Shown: piece after piece, positions 7,820 through 16,528 of the stretch
Layout of the letters: every line of letters starts with the position of its first letter
Numbering within the stretch: the first letter of the stretch is position 1
Assembly (NCBI GenBank): GCA_903929795.1
Contig: CAIYWC010000056.1
Location: 1 to 45,455, forward strand
From: an uncultured Myxococcales bacterium
GTDB lineage: Bacteria > Myxococcota_A > UBA9042
Reading direction: 5' to 3'
Length of the DNA stretch: 45,455 nucleotides
Notes under the pieces: model-generated
Seen by the model: only the letters and a program-made list of their open reading frames with translations
Told to the model about the DNA's origin: nothing
The model's database searches: none
Position numbers and translations under genes: made by a program

Positions 7820-8560
7820 ATGGCGTTGCGCAAGTTCCACGTCAGTGACACTCCCCCGCCGGTCAACGGCGACGCTGCAGTATCGCGTCGCCAAGCGAAG
7901 GCGCTCATCGGCGGGTCCATCGCCATGCGCCGGTTGCATGGCACGCCGTCGGAGATCGGCGGCACCTTCATCCTCGACCCCATCTTTCGCGCCGCCGATC
8001 TCGACACGCTGCGCGCGGCGGTCGATCCGGCGGATGCGCGGCCGCTGGTCGTGGAAATCGGGTTTCAACTCGGTGAATTTGCTGTGGCGTTTTGCCAAGC
8101 CAACCCGGGCGTGCGCTATGTCGGCTTTGAGGTGCGCAAGAAGTACTGCCAGGAAGCCGACGCCCTCGCTGTGAAAAATGCCATTGAAAACGCGACGTTT
8201 TGCCTTGTCGACGCGCGCGAGATGTTGCGCGAGGTCCTCGCGCCGGGCACGCTCGACCAACTGTTGGTGTTTTTTCCGGATCCGTGGTGGAAGCCGCGGC
8301 ACATCAAAAAGCGCCTGTTGACTGCGGATTTTGTCGCGGAAGCCGCGCGCGCGCTGCGTCCGGGCGGCCGCCTGCTGTTGAAGACTGACGTTCCGGGCTA
8401 CGCTGACTGGGCCCAGGGCGTCATGGCGGACGATCCGCATTTTGACGTCGCGCGCCTGGCTGACCCGGGCGCCGAGCTGCCGCCGACGCTGCGTGAGCGT
8501 CGCTGCCATTTCCACGGGTACCCGACGTTTGCCGTGCAGGCGACGCGTAAGCCCACGTAA
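7820..8560 (+). CDS. trmB: tRNA (guanine-N7-)-methyltransferase
   Basis: TrmB uses S-adenosylmethionine to make m7G46 in the variable loop of tRNAs. The product is 246 residues. The signature FFPDPWWKPRHIKKRLL (about 141-157) is the family hallmark, with FxPDPW, RH and the basic run. RPGGRLLLKTDVPGY follows near the C-terminus. The SAM-binding loop reads EIGFQLGEF (about 79-87), where most relatives have GFGxG, so the middle Gly is replaced by Gln. I chose the ATG at 7820; an ATG at 7805 overlaps the predicted -10 box and would add MLRAA. The gene is divergent from the unknown membrane protein at 6467 and lies 30 bp before the Fe-S oxidoreductase. Confidence 0.93.
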   Translation: MALRKFHVSDTPPPVNGDAAVSRRQAKALIGGSIAMRRLHGTPSEIGGTFILDPIFRAADLDTLRAAVDPADARPLVVEIGFQLGEFAVAFCQANPGVRYVGFEVRKKYCQEADALAVKNAIENATFCLVDAREMLREVLAPGTLDQLLVFFPDPWWKPRHIKKRLLTADFVAEAARALRPGGRLLLKTDVPGYADWAQGVMADDPHFDVARLADPGAELPPTLRERRCHFHGYPTFAVQATRKPT

Positions 8561-8590
8561 AGTTTGAATTTGATCCAGGATGGGAGTACC

Positions 8591-10684
8591 ATGAGCTACG
8601 AATACCGCTTGCCCGTCGTCCTTTTGCTCCTCGTCGTCGGACTGGGGCTTTTCGCCCGGACGATCTACGGCCGCTTCCTGGTGCTCAAAGCCGGCAAGCC
8701 GGAGACGCGCTGGGATCTGGTCGAGAACCGCATCCGCACGCTGCTGGAAGTGGGCCTGGGCCAAGAGAAAATGTTCAAGGAGCCGGCGTCGGGCCTGCTG
8801 CACGCGCTGACGTTTTGGGGCTTTGTCGTGCTGGGCGCGCGGACGACGCAGCTGTTTGTCCAGGGCTTCAAACCGGATTGGCCGCTGCCGTTCATCGAGG
8901 CCGTCTACGCGCCGATCAAGGACGTGACCGCGCTGGTCGTGCTGCTCAGCATCCTCGGCTTTTTCTACCGCCGCCTGATCGTCAAGCCCAAGCGCATCGC
9001 GTATTCCGGCGAGGCGCTGCTGATCCTCGGCTTCATCGGCGGGCTGATGGTTACGGAATTCCTGTTTGAAGGCCTGCACTTTGGCAGCATGATGGCCAGC
9101 GGCAACCCCGACCAGATCGCGCACGCGACCGCGCACGTCGCGCACGCGCCGATCGGCAGCTGGCTGGCGGCGCAGTTCGCGACGTCGGGCCTGAGCCCCC
9201 GGCTGATGGCGGTGCTGGGCGAGGCGAACTACTGGATTCACCTCGTGATTGTGCTCACGTTCATGAACCTGCTGCCGCTGTCCAAGCACTTCCACGTCAT
9301 CACGTCGCTGCCCAACGTGTTCCTGTCCAAGCTGGAGCCCAAGGGCGCGCTGTCGTTCGTGCCGGACATCGAAAAGAGCCTGGAAGAGGAGAAGCCGCTG
9401 GGCCTGTCCAAGACCGAGGACCTGAGCTGGAAGCAGATCCTGGACCTGTACACCTGCACCGAGTGCGGACGCTGCGAAGTGAACTGCCCGGCGTGGACGA
9501 CTGGCAAGCCTTTGAATCCAAAGATGATTATTCTCGACATCCGCGACCACGTCTACGCGGACCAGGCGCGCATCCTGGCCGGCGGCAAAGTGCCGACGGC
9601 GGCGCTGGCGATCTCGGGCGATGTCTCGGCGCAAGAGGAAGCGAGCGCCCTGCCGGCGCTCATCGCCGCGGTCAACACGGACGCGATCTGGGCCTGCACG
9701 ACCTGCCGTTCCTGCAGCGAGCAGTGCCCGGTCATGATCGAGCACGTCGACAAGATCGTCGACATCCGCCGCCACCTGGTCATGACGCGCAACGAATTCC
9801 CCAAGGAAGTCGGCACGACGCTGAAGAACATCGAGTCCAAGTCGAACCCGTGGGGCATGGCCAGCGGCAAGCGCTTTGACTGGGCAAAAGACCAGAATAT
9901 TCCCACGTTGGCGGAGACCGAAAACCCGGAGTACCTGTTCTACGTCGGCTGCGCGGGCAGCTTTGACGACCGCGCCAAGGAAATCACGCTCGCGACGGCC
10001 AAAATCCTGAAAGCAGCCGGGATTCGTTTCGCGGTCATGGGCAAAAAGGAGAAATGCTGCGGCGACCCGGCGCGGCGCATGGGCAACGAGTATCTGTTCC
10101 AGACGATGGCGCAGGAGAATATCGACACGTGGAAAGAGGCGGGCGTGACGAAGATCGTCAGCAATTGCCCGCACTGCTACAACACAATCAAGAATGAATA
10201 CAAGCAGTTGGGTGCGAATTTTGAGATGGTCCACCACAGCGAGCTGATCCCGCAGCTTGTCGCCGATGGCCGGCTGAACCTGTCCGCGGGCGATGCGCAG
10301 CGCGTGGTCTTCCATGATTCCTGCTACATGGGCCGCCACAATGACGTCTACGAGCAGCCGCGCGAGGCGTTGAAGGCGATCAAGGGCATCGAGCTTGTGG
10401 AGATCGAGCGAAGCGAAAAGCTGGGCATGTGCTGCGGCGCGGGCGGCGCGCGTATGTTCATGGAAGAGAAGATCGGCAGTCGCATCAACAACGTACGCGT
10501 CGAGCAGCTGCTCGAGGCCAAGCCGCAGGTCATCGCGTCCAGCTGCCCGTTCTGCATGACGATGCTGAGCGACGGCGTCGGCGCGGCGGATAAAAAGGAT
10601 TCGGTCAAGACCAAGGATATCGCAGAGTTGATCGCCGACCGGCTGATTCTCCCGGCGCCGGTCGATGAGCCGACGGCGCAGTAA
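8591..10684 (+). CDS. Membrane-bound Fe-S oxidoreductase with CCG domains (EtfD/HdrD-like)
   Basis: The product is 697 residues. The N-terminal half has about six hydrophobic helices (the first at 8-26, others near 70-80, 112-125, 142-157 and 216-230), like a NarI-type quinone-linked module. Two 4Fe-4S motifs follow: C289-C292-C295-C299 (CTECGRCEVNCP) and C369-C372-C375-C379 (CTTCRSCSEQCP). The C-terminal half has two CCG repeats (CCGDPARRMG with CPHCYNT, and CCGAGGARMF with CPFCMTM), which bind a further cluster. This domain order matches the membrane partner of electron-transfer flavoprotein that passes electrons from acyl-CoA oxidation to quinone. ETF subunits are not in the window. The start at 8591 has GGGAG 5 nt upstream. 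Confidence 0.88.
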   Translation: MSYEYRLPVVLLLLVVGLGLFARTIYGRFLVLKAGKPETRWDLVENRIRTLLEVGLGQEKMFKEPASGLLHALTFWGFVVLGARTTQLFVQGFKPDWPLPFIEAVYAPIKDVTALVVLLSILGFFYRRLIVKPKRIAYSGEALLILGFIGGLMVTEFLFEGLHFGSMMASGNPDQIAHATAHVAHAPIGSWLAAQFATSGLSPRLMAVLGEANYWIHLVIVLTFMNLLPLSKHFHVITSLPNVFLSKLEPKGALSFVPDIEKSLEEEKPLGLSKTEDLSWKQILDLYTCTECGRCEVNCPAWTTGKPLNPKMIILDIRDHVYADQARILAGGKVPTAALAISGDVSAQEEASALPALIAAVNTDAIWACTTCRSCSEQCPVMIEHVDKIVDIRRHLVMTRNEFPKEVGTTLKNIESKSNPWGMASGKRFDWAKDQNIPTLAETENPEYLFYVGCAGSFDDRAKEITLATAKILKAAGIRFAVMGKKEKCCGDPARRMGNEYLFQTMAQENIDTWKEAGVTKIVSNCPHCYNTIKNEYKQLGANFEMVHHSELIPQLVADGRLNLSAGDAQRVVFHDSCYMGRHNDVYEQPREALKAIKGIELVEIERSEKLGMCCGAGGARMFMEEKIGSRINNVRVEQLLEAKPQVIASSCPFCMTMLSDGVGAADKKDSVKTKDIAELIADRLILPAPVDEPTAQ

Positions 10685-10688
10685 ACCC

Positions 10689-10813
10689 GCTGACCGAAAC
10701 CCGACTTCCCCTGTTCTTGGTCAGGCCTGTTGCATCCAGCACGGGGACCGCGCGCGCTCGTCCGGTGGCAGGCCGCGGATCGAGGAGCCTGGATTGCGAA
10801 CTTCGGTCGGAGC
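10689..10813. repeat. 125-bp dispersed element, copy B, with inverted termini
   Basis: It starts GCTGACCGAA and ends TTCGGTCGGAGC, so its ends pair over about 9 bp with small interruptions. It aligns with copy A (6347-6471) over the same length, with shared TCCGGTGGCA, GCCGCGG and GGACCGCG blocks. It fills almost all of the gap between the convergent Fe-S oxidoreductase and pilin genes and ends 10 nt from the pilin stop. It could be a small mobile element or a bidirectional terminator family. Confidence 0.65.
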
Positions 10814-10823
10814 GCCGCAGCGC

Positions 10824-11396
10824 CTACTCCAGCTCGTCGACGAGGACCGGTTCTTTGAGCTCGGACGACAGATAAATGTCCGAGTAAATGCCGTTCACGT
10901 TGAAATCCGCGCGCGCGCGGGCGTACCACCAGTCCTGATTGGGATTTTGGATGTAGTTGACCGGCGGCACAACCGGCGCGGCGGGATCACGCGCGATCAC
11001 CTGGAACTCAAAATTCACTTCCTCGTTGGAGCGATAGCCCGCGCCCAGTGCGCACCAGCCCGGGTGCGCAGTCACGTCCGACGCCTGCGTGCAATCGATG
11101 CCCCACGCAGTATCCATGAGCGTCCAATCGGCGATATGCGGCCAAAAATCCGTGGCATTCGTGCTCGTCGACACGTAGCGGTGATACGTCTGGTAGTACG
11201 TCTCCTGCTTGATGCGGATGTCGCCCAGCATGGCGATCGCCTCCTGCACGCGCGCGCGCCGCGTGAACCGCTTGTACGAGCCGATCGCGACGGTCGCCAG
11301 GATGCCGATGATCACGACGACGACGAGCAATTCGATGAGCGTAAAGCCCATCGGGCGCCCGGTGCGGTCCGTCTGTGAAAAGTGCTGCGTGCGCAT
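10824..11396 (-). CDS. Type IV pilin-like protein
   Basis: The product is 190 residues from the ATG at 11396, with GGGAG upstream. A 17-residue leader ends in Gly, and the processed protein starts FTLIELLVVVVIIGILATVA, the class III signal of type IV pilins and type II pseudopilins, with Glu at +5. Prepilin peptidase would cut after the Gly and methylate the Phe. The body carries a Cys pair (GIDC and WCALG) that may form a disulphide. The length and C-terminal domain suit a major or minor pilin; which one cannot be told. A PilB/GspE ATPase lies 12 kb away but no other pilus genes are adjacent. The longer open frame upstream of this ATG lacks a leader and is rejected. Confidence 0.9.
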   Translation of the reverse strand: MRTQHFSQTDRTGRPMGFTLIELLVVVVIIGILATVAIGSYKRFTRRARVQEAIAMLGDIRIKQETYYQTYHRYVSTSTNATDFWPHIADWTLMDTAWGIDCTQASDVTAHPGWCALGAGYRSNEEVNFEFQVIARDPAAPVVPPVNYIQNPNQDWWYARARADFNVNGIYSDIYLSSELKEPVLVDELE

Positions 11397-11558
11397 GGCA
11401 GATTCTCCCCGCTCGGCCGGCAAGCCGTCCTGCCCTTCAGGATGGGACCGCCCGCGCGGCGCGTCAATGGAAAGGTTGCCTCGCGCGATCGCGACAATCC
11501 CATGACGCACCGCGTCTTGCCGTGGCGCGGGCAGCGGCTGTATACCCGCCCGGCAGAA

Positions 11559-11579
11559 CGGAGGCGCCAATTGCCTCCG
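11559..11579. other. Hairpin in the leader region before NAD-glutamate dehydrogenase
   Basis: Arms CGGAGGC (11559-11565) and GCCTCCG (11573-11579) flank a 7-nt loop. It lies about 20 bp before a TACTTT box (11602-11607) and 45 bp before the ATG. It could be an operator or a leader structure; no T-run follows. Confidence 0.35.
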
Positions 11580-11623
11580 CGAGTATCGCCAGCAAATCCG
11601 CTACTTTTCCAGATTGGTGCGCC

Positions 11624-14600
11624 ATGACTGCGACAAATCCCCCGGCTTCCTCTTCCGTTTCGCGCGCCACCGGTGCCGATCGCGCCGCGCGCGTCGACTC
11701 CGGGACGTATGCTGCCGTGCCGCAATCGCGCGCCTCAGACCGCGATGGTCGGCGTAGGCGGCTGGTGCGGGCCGTGCGCGATTCCAGCGTTTTTGCTTCG
11801 GAAGCCGAGCAAGCGCAAGCGCTTTTCGTCGCAGACGCGATCGTGCGCCGCGCCGATGGCGATTTCATCCAGCGCCATCCGACCGACGCGTTTCCCGGCC
11901 ACGTCAAGAATAACCTGGACGGCATGGCCGTGCGGACGTTTGAGCAGATCAAAGTCGCCTGCGCGCGGCCCAAGAAAGCGACGCATGGCTATGATTTCCA
12001 GACGTTTGTGCTGGAAACTTGCATGGCGGATCAGCCGTTCATCATCGACACCATCAAGCTGGTGCTGCGGCGCATGGACGTGCACACGCTGGGCTCCCTG
12101 AACATGATTTTGCCCATCGAGCGCGATGAAAAAGGCAAGCTGCTGGACATCAGTCAGGACAATTCCCGGTCGCGGCCAGAGTCCGTGAGCGCGCAGCTGC
12201 TGAGCGTGGCGAGCGTCGGCGAGCGCGCCGAGGAGATCCGGACGCAAGTGCAGTGGCATCTGCAGCAGGCGCAGCGCGTCGCGGCGGATTTTCGGCCGAT
12301 GCGCCGGCTGGTGCGGGACATCGTGACGGGCCTGCGGTTTTGCGCGGAAGATGCGGGCGCCCAAGACTCGGATTTCTCGGAAGCGATCGCGTTTGCCGAC
12401 TGGCTGCTGGACGAAAACTTCGTGTTCATGGGCGCTTGGGGCTTTGACGTCCAGGGCCGGCCGACCGGGCGCTTGGGCCTGGGCCGCTACGACACGTCCG
12501 AGCACGTCGGCGTGGAGAGCGACCCGCACGAGGCGTTTGCCGACAGCGCGCCGCTGGTCAGCATCCACCAGTCGCGCAAGCCGTCGCCGATCCACCGCGA
12601 AGCGCCGCTGGCGGAGGTGCGCCTGCGCCTGTTGAACGACGACGGCACGGCTGCGGGTGGCGTGGTCCTGCAGGGCCTCTTCACCTACCGCGCCGTGACC
12701 GGACGGGCGTCGAGCGTGCCGTACCTCCGGCGTCGGCTGGCGCGCATGGTGGCGACCGAGGATTTGGTGCCGGCGTCGCACCGCATGAAATTGTTCCTGA
12801 ATTTCTTCGATCGCCTGCCGCTGACTTTCGCGTTTGCCGCCGCTGACACGGAGATCGTCTCGCTGTGCAATGACGCGATCGATGTCGATTTTGGCAGCAC
12901 GCCGCGCGTTGTGTACCGCGTGGACGCGCTGGGGACGGGCGCGCAGGTCTTCGTGCTGCTGAGCCAGGAGCGCTACGGCGAGGAGGTGCGGGCGCGCATC
13001 CAGGACCATCTGAAGCTGGCGTTTCGCGCGCAGGAAGTGCAATTTCGCCTGCTGGTCGGCAAGACCGACACGGCGATTTTGGACTACCTGGTTTTCGCCG
13101 ACACGCCGCTGCTGCTGCCGGACGTCGATGCGCTGACCGACCACGTTTCCGCGGTCGTGAGCCCGTGGCTGGAGACGATGCGCGAGATGCTGCGCAGCGC
13201 GGACGTCGCGGAGCCGGAGGTCGACCGGCTGTGCCTGCTCTATGGCGAGTCGCTGCCGACGACCTATCACCACCACATTCAACCGCTTGATTTGCTGGAT
13301 GATTTGTCCTCGCTCGACGCCGTGCGCAGCGGCTCGAAGCTCCAGGTGCGGCTGCGGTGCGACGCCAACGACGAGACGCACAACCGCGTGCGGCTGCTTG
13401 TATTTTCCGCCGATGACATCGCGCTGACGGACCTGCTGCCGGTCGTCGACAATTTTGGCCTGCGCGTGCTGGGCGAGTCCAGTTTTGCCGTGCGCGACGC
13501 CGATGGTGGCCTCGCGTATTTCCAGACCTACGGCATCGCGGCGGCGACGGAGAATGGCCCGCATTTGCTGAGCCACAGCCGCGCGTTCATCGACGCGGTG
13601 TACGCGGTCATGGACGGTCGGCTGTCGTCGACCACGCTGAACAAGCTGCTTTTGCCGGCGCGGCTGAGTTGGCGGCAGCTGCAAATTGTGCATTCTTACT
13701 TGGGTTTTGCCCGGCAGCTCGGAACGGCGTTTCCCAACACGCTGGTGCAGCAGGTGCTGCTGAACCAGCCGGAGTCCGCGCGCACGCTGATCGATCTGTT
13801 TGACGCGCGGTTTTCGCCGTTTTTCGACGGTGCGCCGCAAGTCGTGGGTGCCAAAGATAAAAAGCGTGCGGCGCGCGTGACGGACGTCGAGGAGCGGTTC
13901 AGCGCGCGGCTGCAGAACATTCAGGACGCCGTCGAGGACAAGGTCCTGCGAATGCTGCACAATTTCATCCAGGCGACGCTGCGAACCAACTATTTTCAGC
14001 GCCCGGACGAGGCGCGTGGCCTGAGCTTCAAGTTCCGCTGCGCGGACGTGGAGATCATGCCGGAGCCGCGGCCGATGTTTGAGATCTTCGTCTACGACCC
14101 GCGCGTGGAAGGCATCCATCTGCGCGGCGGGCCGATCGCGCGCGGCGGCATCCGCTGGTCGGACCGCATCGACGATTTCCGTACGGAAATCCTGGGGTTG
14201 ATGCAGACGCAGATGGTCAAGAACACGCTGATTGTGCCCGTCGGCTCCAAGGGCGGATTCGTGCTGAAGAAGCCGGAACGCGACGAGCAGGCGCGGCGCA
14301 AGCAGGCGGATGAACTGTACAAAGTCTTCATCAACGGCCTGCTGGACGTGACCGACAACCTCGTCGCCGGCAAAGCCGTGCCGCCCGAGGATGTCGTGGT
14401 GTACGACGGCGCCGATCCGTACCTCGTCGTCGCCGCGGACAAGGGCACCGCGCACCTGTCCGACACCGCCAACGGCCTCGCGCTCGGCCGCGGCTTCTGG
14501 TTGGGCGACGCGTTCGCCTCGGGCGGCAGCGTCGGCTATGACCACAAAAAGTACGGCATCACCGCCAAGGGCGGCTGGGTCTGCGTGCAGCGGCACTTCC

Positions 14601-16528
14601 GCGAGATGGGCATCGACACGCAAAAGGACAGCTTTCGCGCGTTCGGCATCGGCGACATGAGCGGGGACGTGTTCGGCAACGGCTTGCTGCTGACGCACAC
14701 GGTCAAGCTGGTCGCGGCGTTTGACCACCGGCACATCTTCATCGACCCGGATCCGGATCCGGAGGTCTCGTTTGCCGAGCGCCAGCGCCTGTACGACACG
14801 CCACGCTCCAGCTGGGCGATGTACGAGGCGGCGAAAATCTCCAAGGGCGGCGGCGTGTTTCCGCGCGGCGCGAAGTCCATCGCGCTGACCCCGGAGATGC
14901 AAAAGCTGTTCGAGACCGACAAGACGGAATTCGCCAGTGACGAGCTCCTGCGGGCCATTTTGCTGTTGGATTGCGAGCTGTTCTGGAACGGCGGCATCGG
15001 CACGTTCGTGAAGTCCAGCGCCGAGACGAACCAGGACGTCGGCGACAAGACCAACGACGCGATTCGCATTGATGCCAAAGAGTTGCGCGCCAAGGTCATC
15101 GGCGAAGGCGGCAACCTCGGCTTCACGCACGCGGCGCGCGTCGAGTACGCGTTGCACGGCGGGCGCATCAACACGGACGCGGTGGACAACAGCGCGGGCG
15201 TGGACATGAGCGACCACGAGGTGAACCTGAAGATCCTGTTCGCGCCGCTGCTGCAGGCCAAGCAGGTCGATTTCCCGACGCGCGACGCGGTGCTGTCGTC
15301 GATTGACCAGTACGTCTGCGAACTTGTGCTGTGGAATAACTATCAGCAATCGCTGGGGATTTCCGTAGCTGAGCTGCGCTCGCCTGGCCAGATGCGGATC
15401 TGGGGCGACGTGGTCAAGTTCCTGGCCGCCGAGCTGAAGATCGACCAGAACGTGCAGCTGCTGCCGTCGAAGGCGACGGTCCAGGAGCGGCGCAAGGCGG
15501 GTCTGGGGCTGACGCGGCCGGAGCTGGCGCGCGTGACGGCGTTTGCCAAGATGTGGCTGTTCAACGCGCTGGCGGCGGACAAGACGTCGTCCAACCGCGT
15601 GGCCAAGCACTATCTGGAATACTATTTCCCCAAGGAAATCCGGGAGAAATACCAGAAGGCGGTGGACGAACACATGCTGCGCCACGAGATTATCTCGACC
15701 TTGTGGACCAATGAGCTTGTGGATTTTGGCACCGCGATCCTGCTGCCACGCTTGGCGATGGAGTACCCGCGACCGATTGCCGAGATTGCTCAGGCGCACA
15801 CCGTGTCGATTGATCTGCTGGACATTGCGCGGCTGCGCAAGGCGATTATCGCGCTGGACGGCCAGGTGCCGGCGCGCGTGCAGTACGAGGCTTTTGCCGT
15901 GCTGGACGACGCGGCGGTTGCGGCGACGCAATGGCTGCTCGCGAGCTTTCCGGGCGAGGGCCTGAACGAGTTCCTCGACAAGGCCGCCGAGCTGCGATCC
16001 TGGCTGAACGGCGTGCGCGGGGCGATGGCCAAGGCGCAGACCGGGCGGCGCAAGGCGGAGGCGACGGCGCACATTGCGGCGTGGACCGCGGCGGGCGTGC
16101 CGGCCGAGCTGGCGGAAGCGGTGGCGGGGCTGCCGGCGCAGGCCAACGGTTTTGCCATCTGGACGCTGGCGCGCGAGACCAAGCTGGACGCGACGGACGC
16201 GGTGGCGATCCACTTTGCCACGGCCGAGATCACCGGGCTGGCGGAAGTGCTTGCGCAGGTGGCGGACGCCAATCCGCAGACGCGCTGGGAAGCGGCGGCG
16301 CTGGCGAGCCTCGGGCCGGGCATCGGCCACACGCTGTTCCGGCTGGCGGGGCGGGTGGCCCAGTCGCTGGCGGGCAAGAAGCCGACGCACGATCGGGTGC
16401 GTGCGGTGCTGGTGGACGAGCTCAAGCTCGGCGCGCTCTGGGATCTGGCACACCAGATTCAGTCGGAAGGCGTGCAGATTCCGGCGCTTGTGGTGCTGAC
16501 GGAGCGGTTGCGTGCGCGGCTGCGCTGA
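11624..16528 (+). CDS. NAD-dependent glutamate dehydrogenase, large (about 180 kDa) type
   Basis: The enzyme oxidises glutamate to 2-oxoglutarate and ammonia with NAD, usually in amino-acid catabolism. The 1634-residue length is typical of this bacterial class. The first 45 or so residues are Ser/Ala/Arg-rich and look disordered. The N-terminal regulatory part includes QPFIIDTIKLVLRR. The catalytic core is unmistakable: GGPIARGGIRWSDRIDDFRTE near residue 835, PVGSKGGFVLKK near 875 with the glycine-flanked Lys, GGIGTFVKSS near 1125 and VIGEGGNLGFTHAARVEYA near 1157 (Rossmann domain). I chose the ATG at 11624 because the open frame further upstream runs through the divergent promoter region. 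It is divergent from the pilin gene, and its end overlaps the next gene by 17 bp. Confidence 0.96.
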   Translation: MTATNPPASSSVSRATGADRAARVDSGTYAAVPQSRASDRDGRRRRLVRAVRDSSVFASEAEQAQALFVADAIVRRADGDFIQRHPTDAFPGHVKNNLDGMAVRTFEQIKVACARPKKATHGYDFQTFVLETCMADQPFIIDTIKLVLRRMDVHTLGSLNMILPIERDEKGKLLDISQDNSRSRPESVSAQLLSVASVGERAEEIRTQVQWHLQQAQRVAADFRPMRRLVRDIVTGLRFCAEDAGAQDSDFSEAIAFADWLLDENFVFMGAWGFDVQGRPTGRLGLGRYDTSEHVGVESDPHEAFADSAPLVSIHQSRKPSPIHREAPLAEVRLRLLNDDGTAAGGVVLQGLFTYRAVTGRASSVPYLRRRLARMVATEDLVPASHRMKLFLNFFDRLPLTFAFAAADTEIVSLCNDAIDVDFGSTPRVVYRVDALGTGAQVFVLLSQERYGEEVRARIQDHLKLAFRAQEVQFRLLVGKTDTAILDYLVFADTPLLLPDVDALTDHVSAVVSPWLETMREMLRSADVAEPEVDRLCLLYGESLPTTYHHHIQPLDLLDDLSSLDAVRSGSKLQVRLRCDANDETHNRVRLLVFSADDIALTDLLPVVDNFGLRVLGESSFAVRDADGGLAYFQTYGIAAATENGPHLLSHSRAFIDAVYAVMDGRLSSTTLNKLLLPARLSWRQLQIVHSYLGFARQLGTAFPNTLVQQVLLNQPESARTLIDLFDARFSPFFDGAPQVVGAKDKKRAARVTDVEERFSARLQNIQDAVEDKVLRMLHNFIQATLRTNYFQRPDEARGLSFKFRCADVEIMPEPRPMFEIFVYDPRVEGIHLRGGPIARGGIRWSDRIDDFRTEILGLMQTQMVKNTLIVPVGSKGGFVLKKPERDEQARRKQADELYKVFINGLLDVTDNLVAGKAVPPEDVVVYDGADPYLVVAADKGTAHLSDTANGLALGRGFWLGDAFASGGSVGYDHKKYGITAKGGWVCVQRHFREMGIDTQKDSFRAFGIGDMSGDVFGNGLLLTHTVKLVAAFDHRHIFIDPDPDPEVSFAERQRLYDTPRSSWAMYEAAKISKGGGVFPRGAKSIALTPEMQKLFETDKTEFASDELLRAILLLDCELFWNGGIGTFVKSSAETNQDVGDKTNDAIRIDAKELRAKVIGEGGNLGFTHAARVEYALHGGRINTDAVDNSAGVDMSDHEVNLKILFAPLLQAKQVDFPTRDAVLSSIDQYVCELVLWNNYQQSLGISVAELRSPGQMRIWGDVVKFLAAELKIDQNVQLLPSKATVQERRKAGLGLTRPELARVTAFAKMWLFNALAADKTSSNRVAKHYLEYYFPKEIREKYQKAVDEHMLRHEIISTLWTNELVDFGTAILLPRLAMEYPRPIAEIAQAHTVSIDLLDIARLRKAIIALDGQVPARVQYEAFAVLDDAAVAATQWLLASFPGEGLNEFLDKAAELRSWLNGVRGAMAKAQTGRRKAEATAHIAAWTAAGVPAELAEAVAGLPAQANGFAIWTLARETKLDATDAVAIHFATAEITGLAEVLAQVADANPQTRWEAAALASLGPGIGHTLFRLAGRVAQSLAGKKPTHDRVRAVLVDELKLGALWDLAHQIQSEGVQIPALVVLTERLRARLR

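Noticed and set aside
7772..10339. 855-residue leftward open frame opposite trmB and the Fe-S oxidoreductase
   Set aside because: Antisense shadow of two well-supported genes; no homology or start signal.
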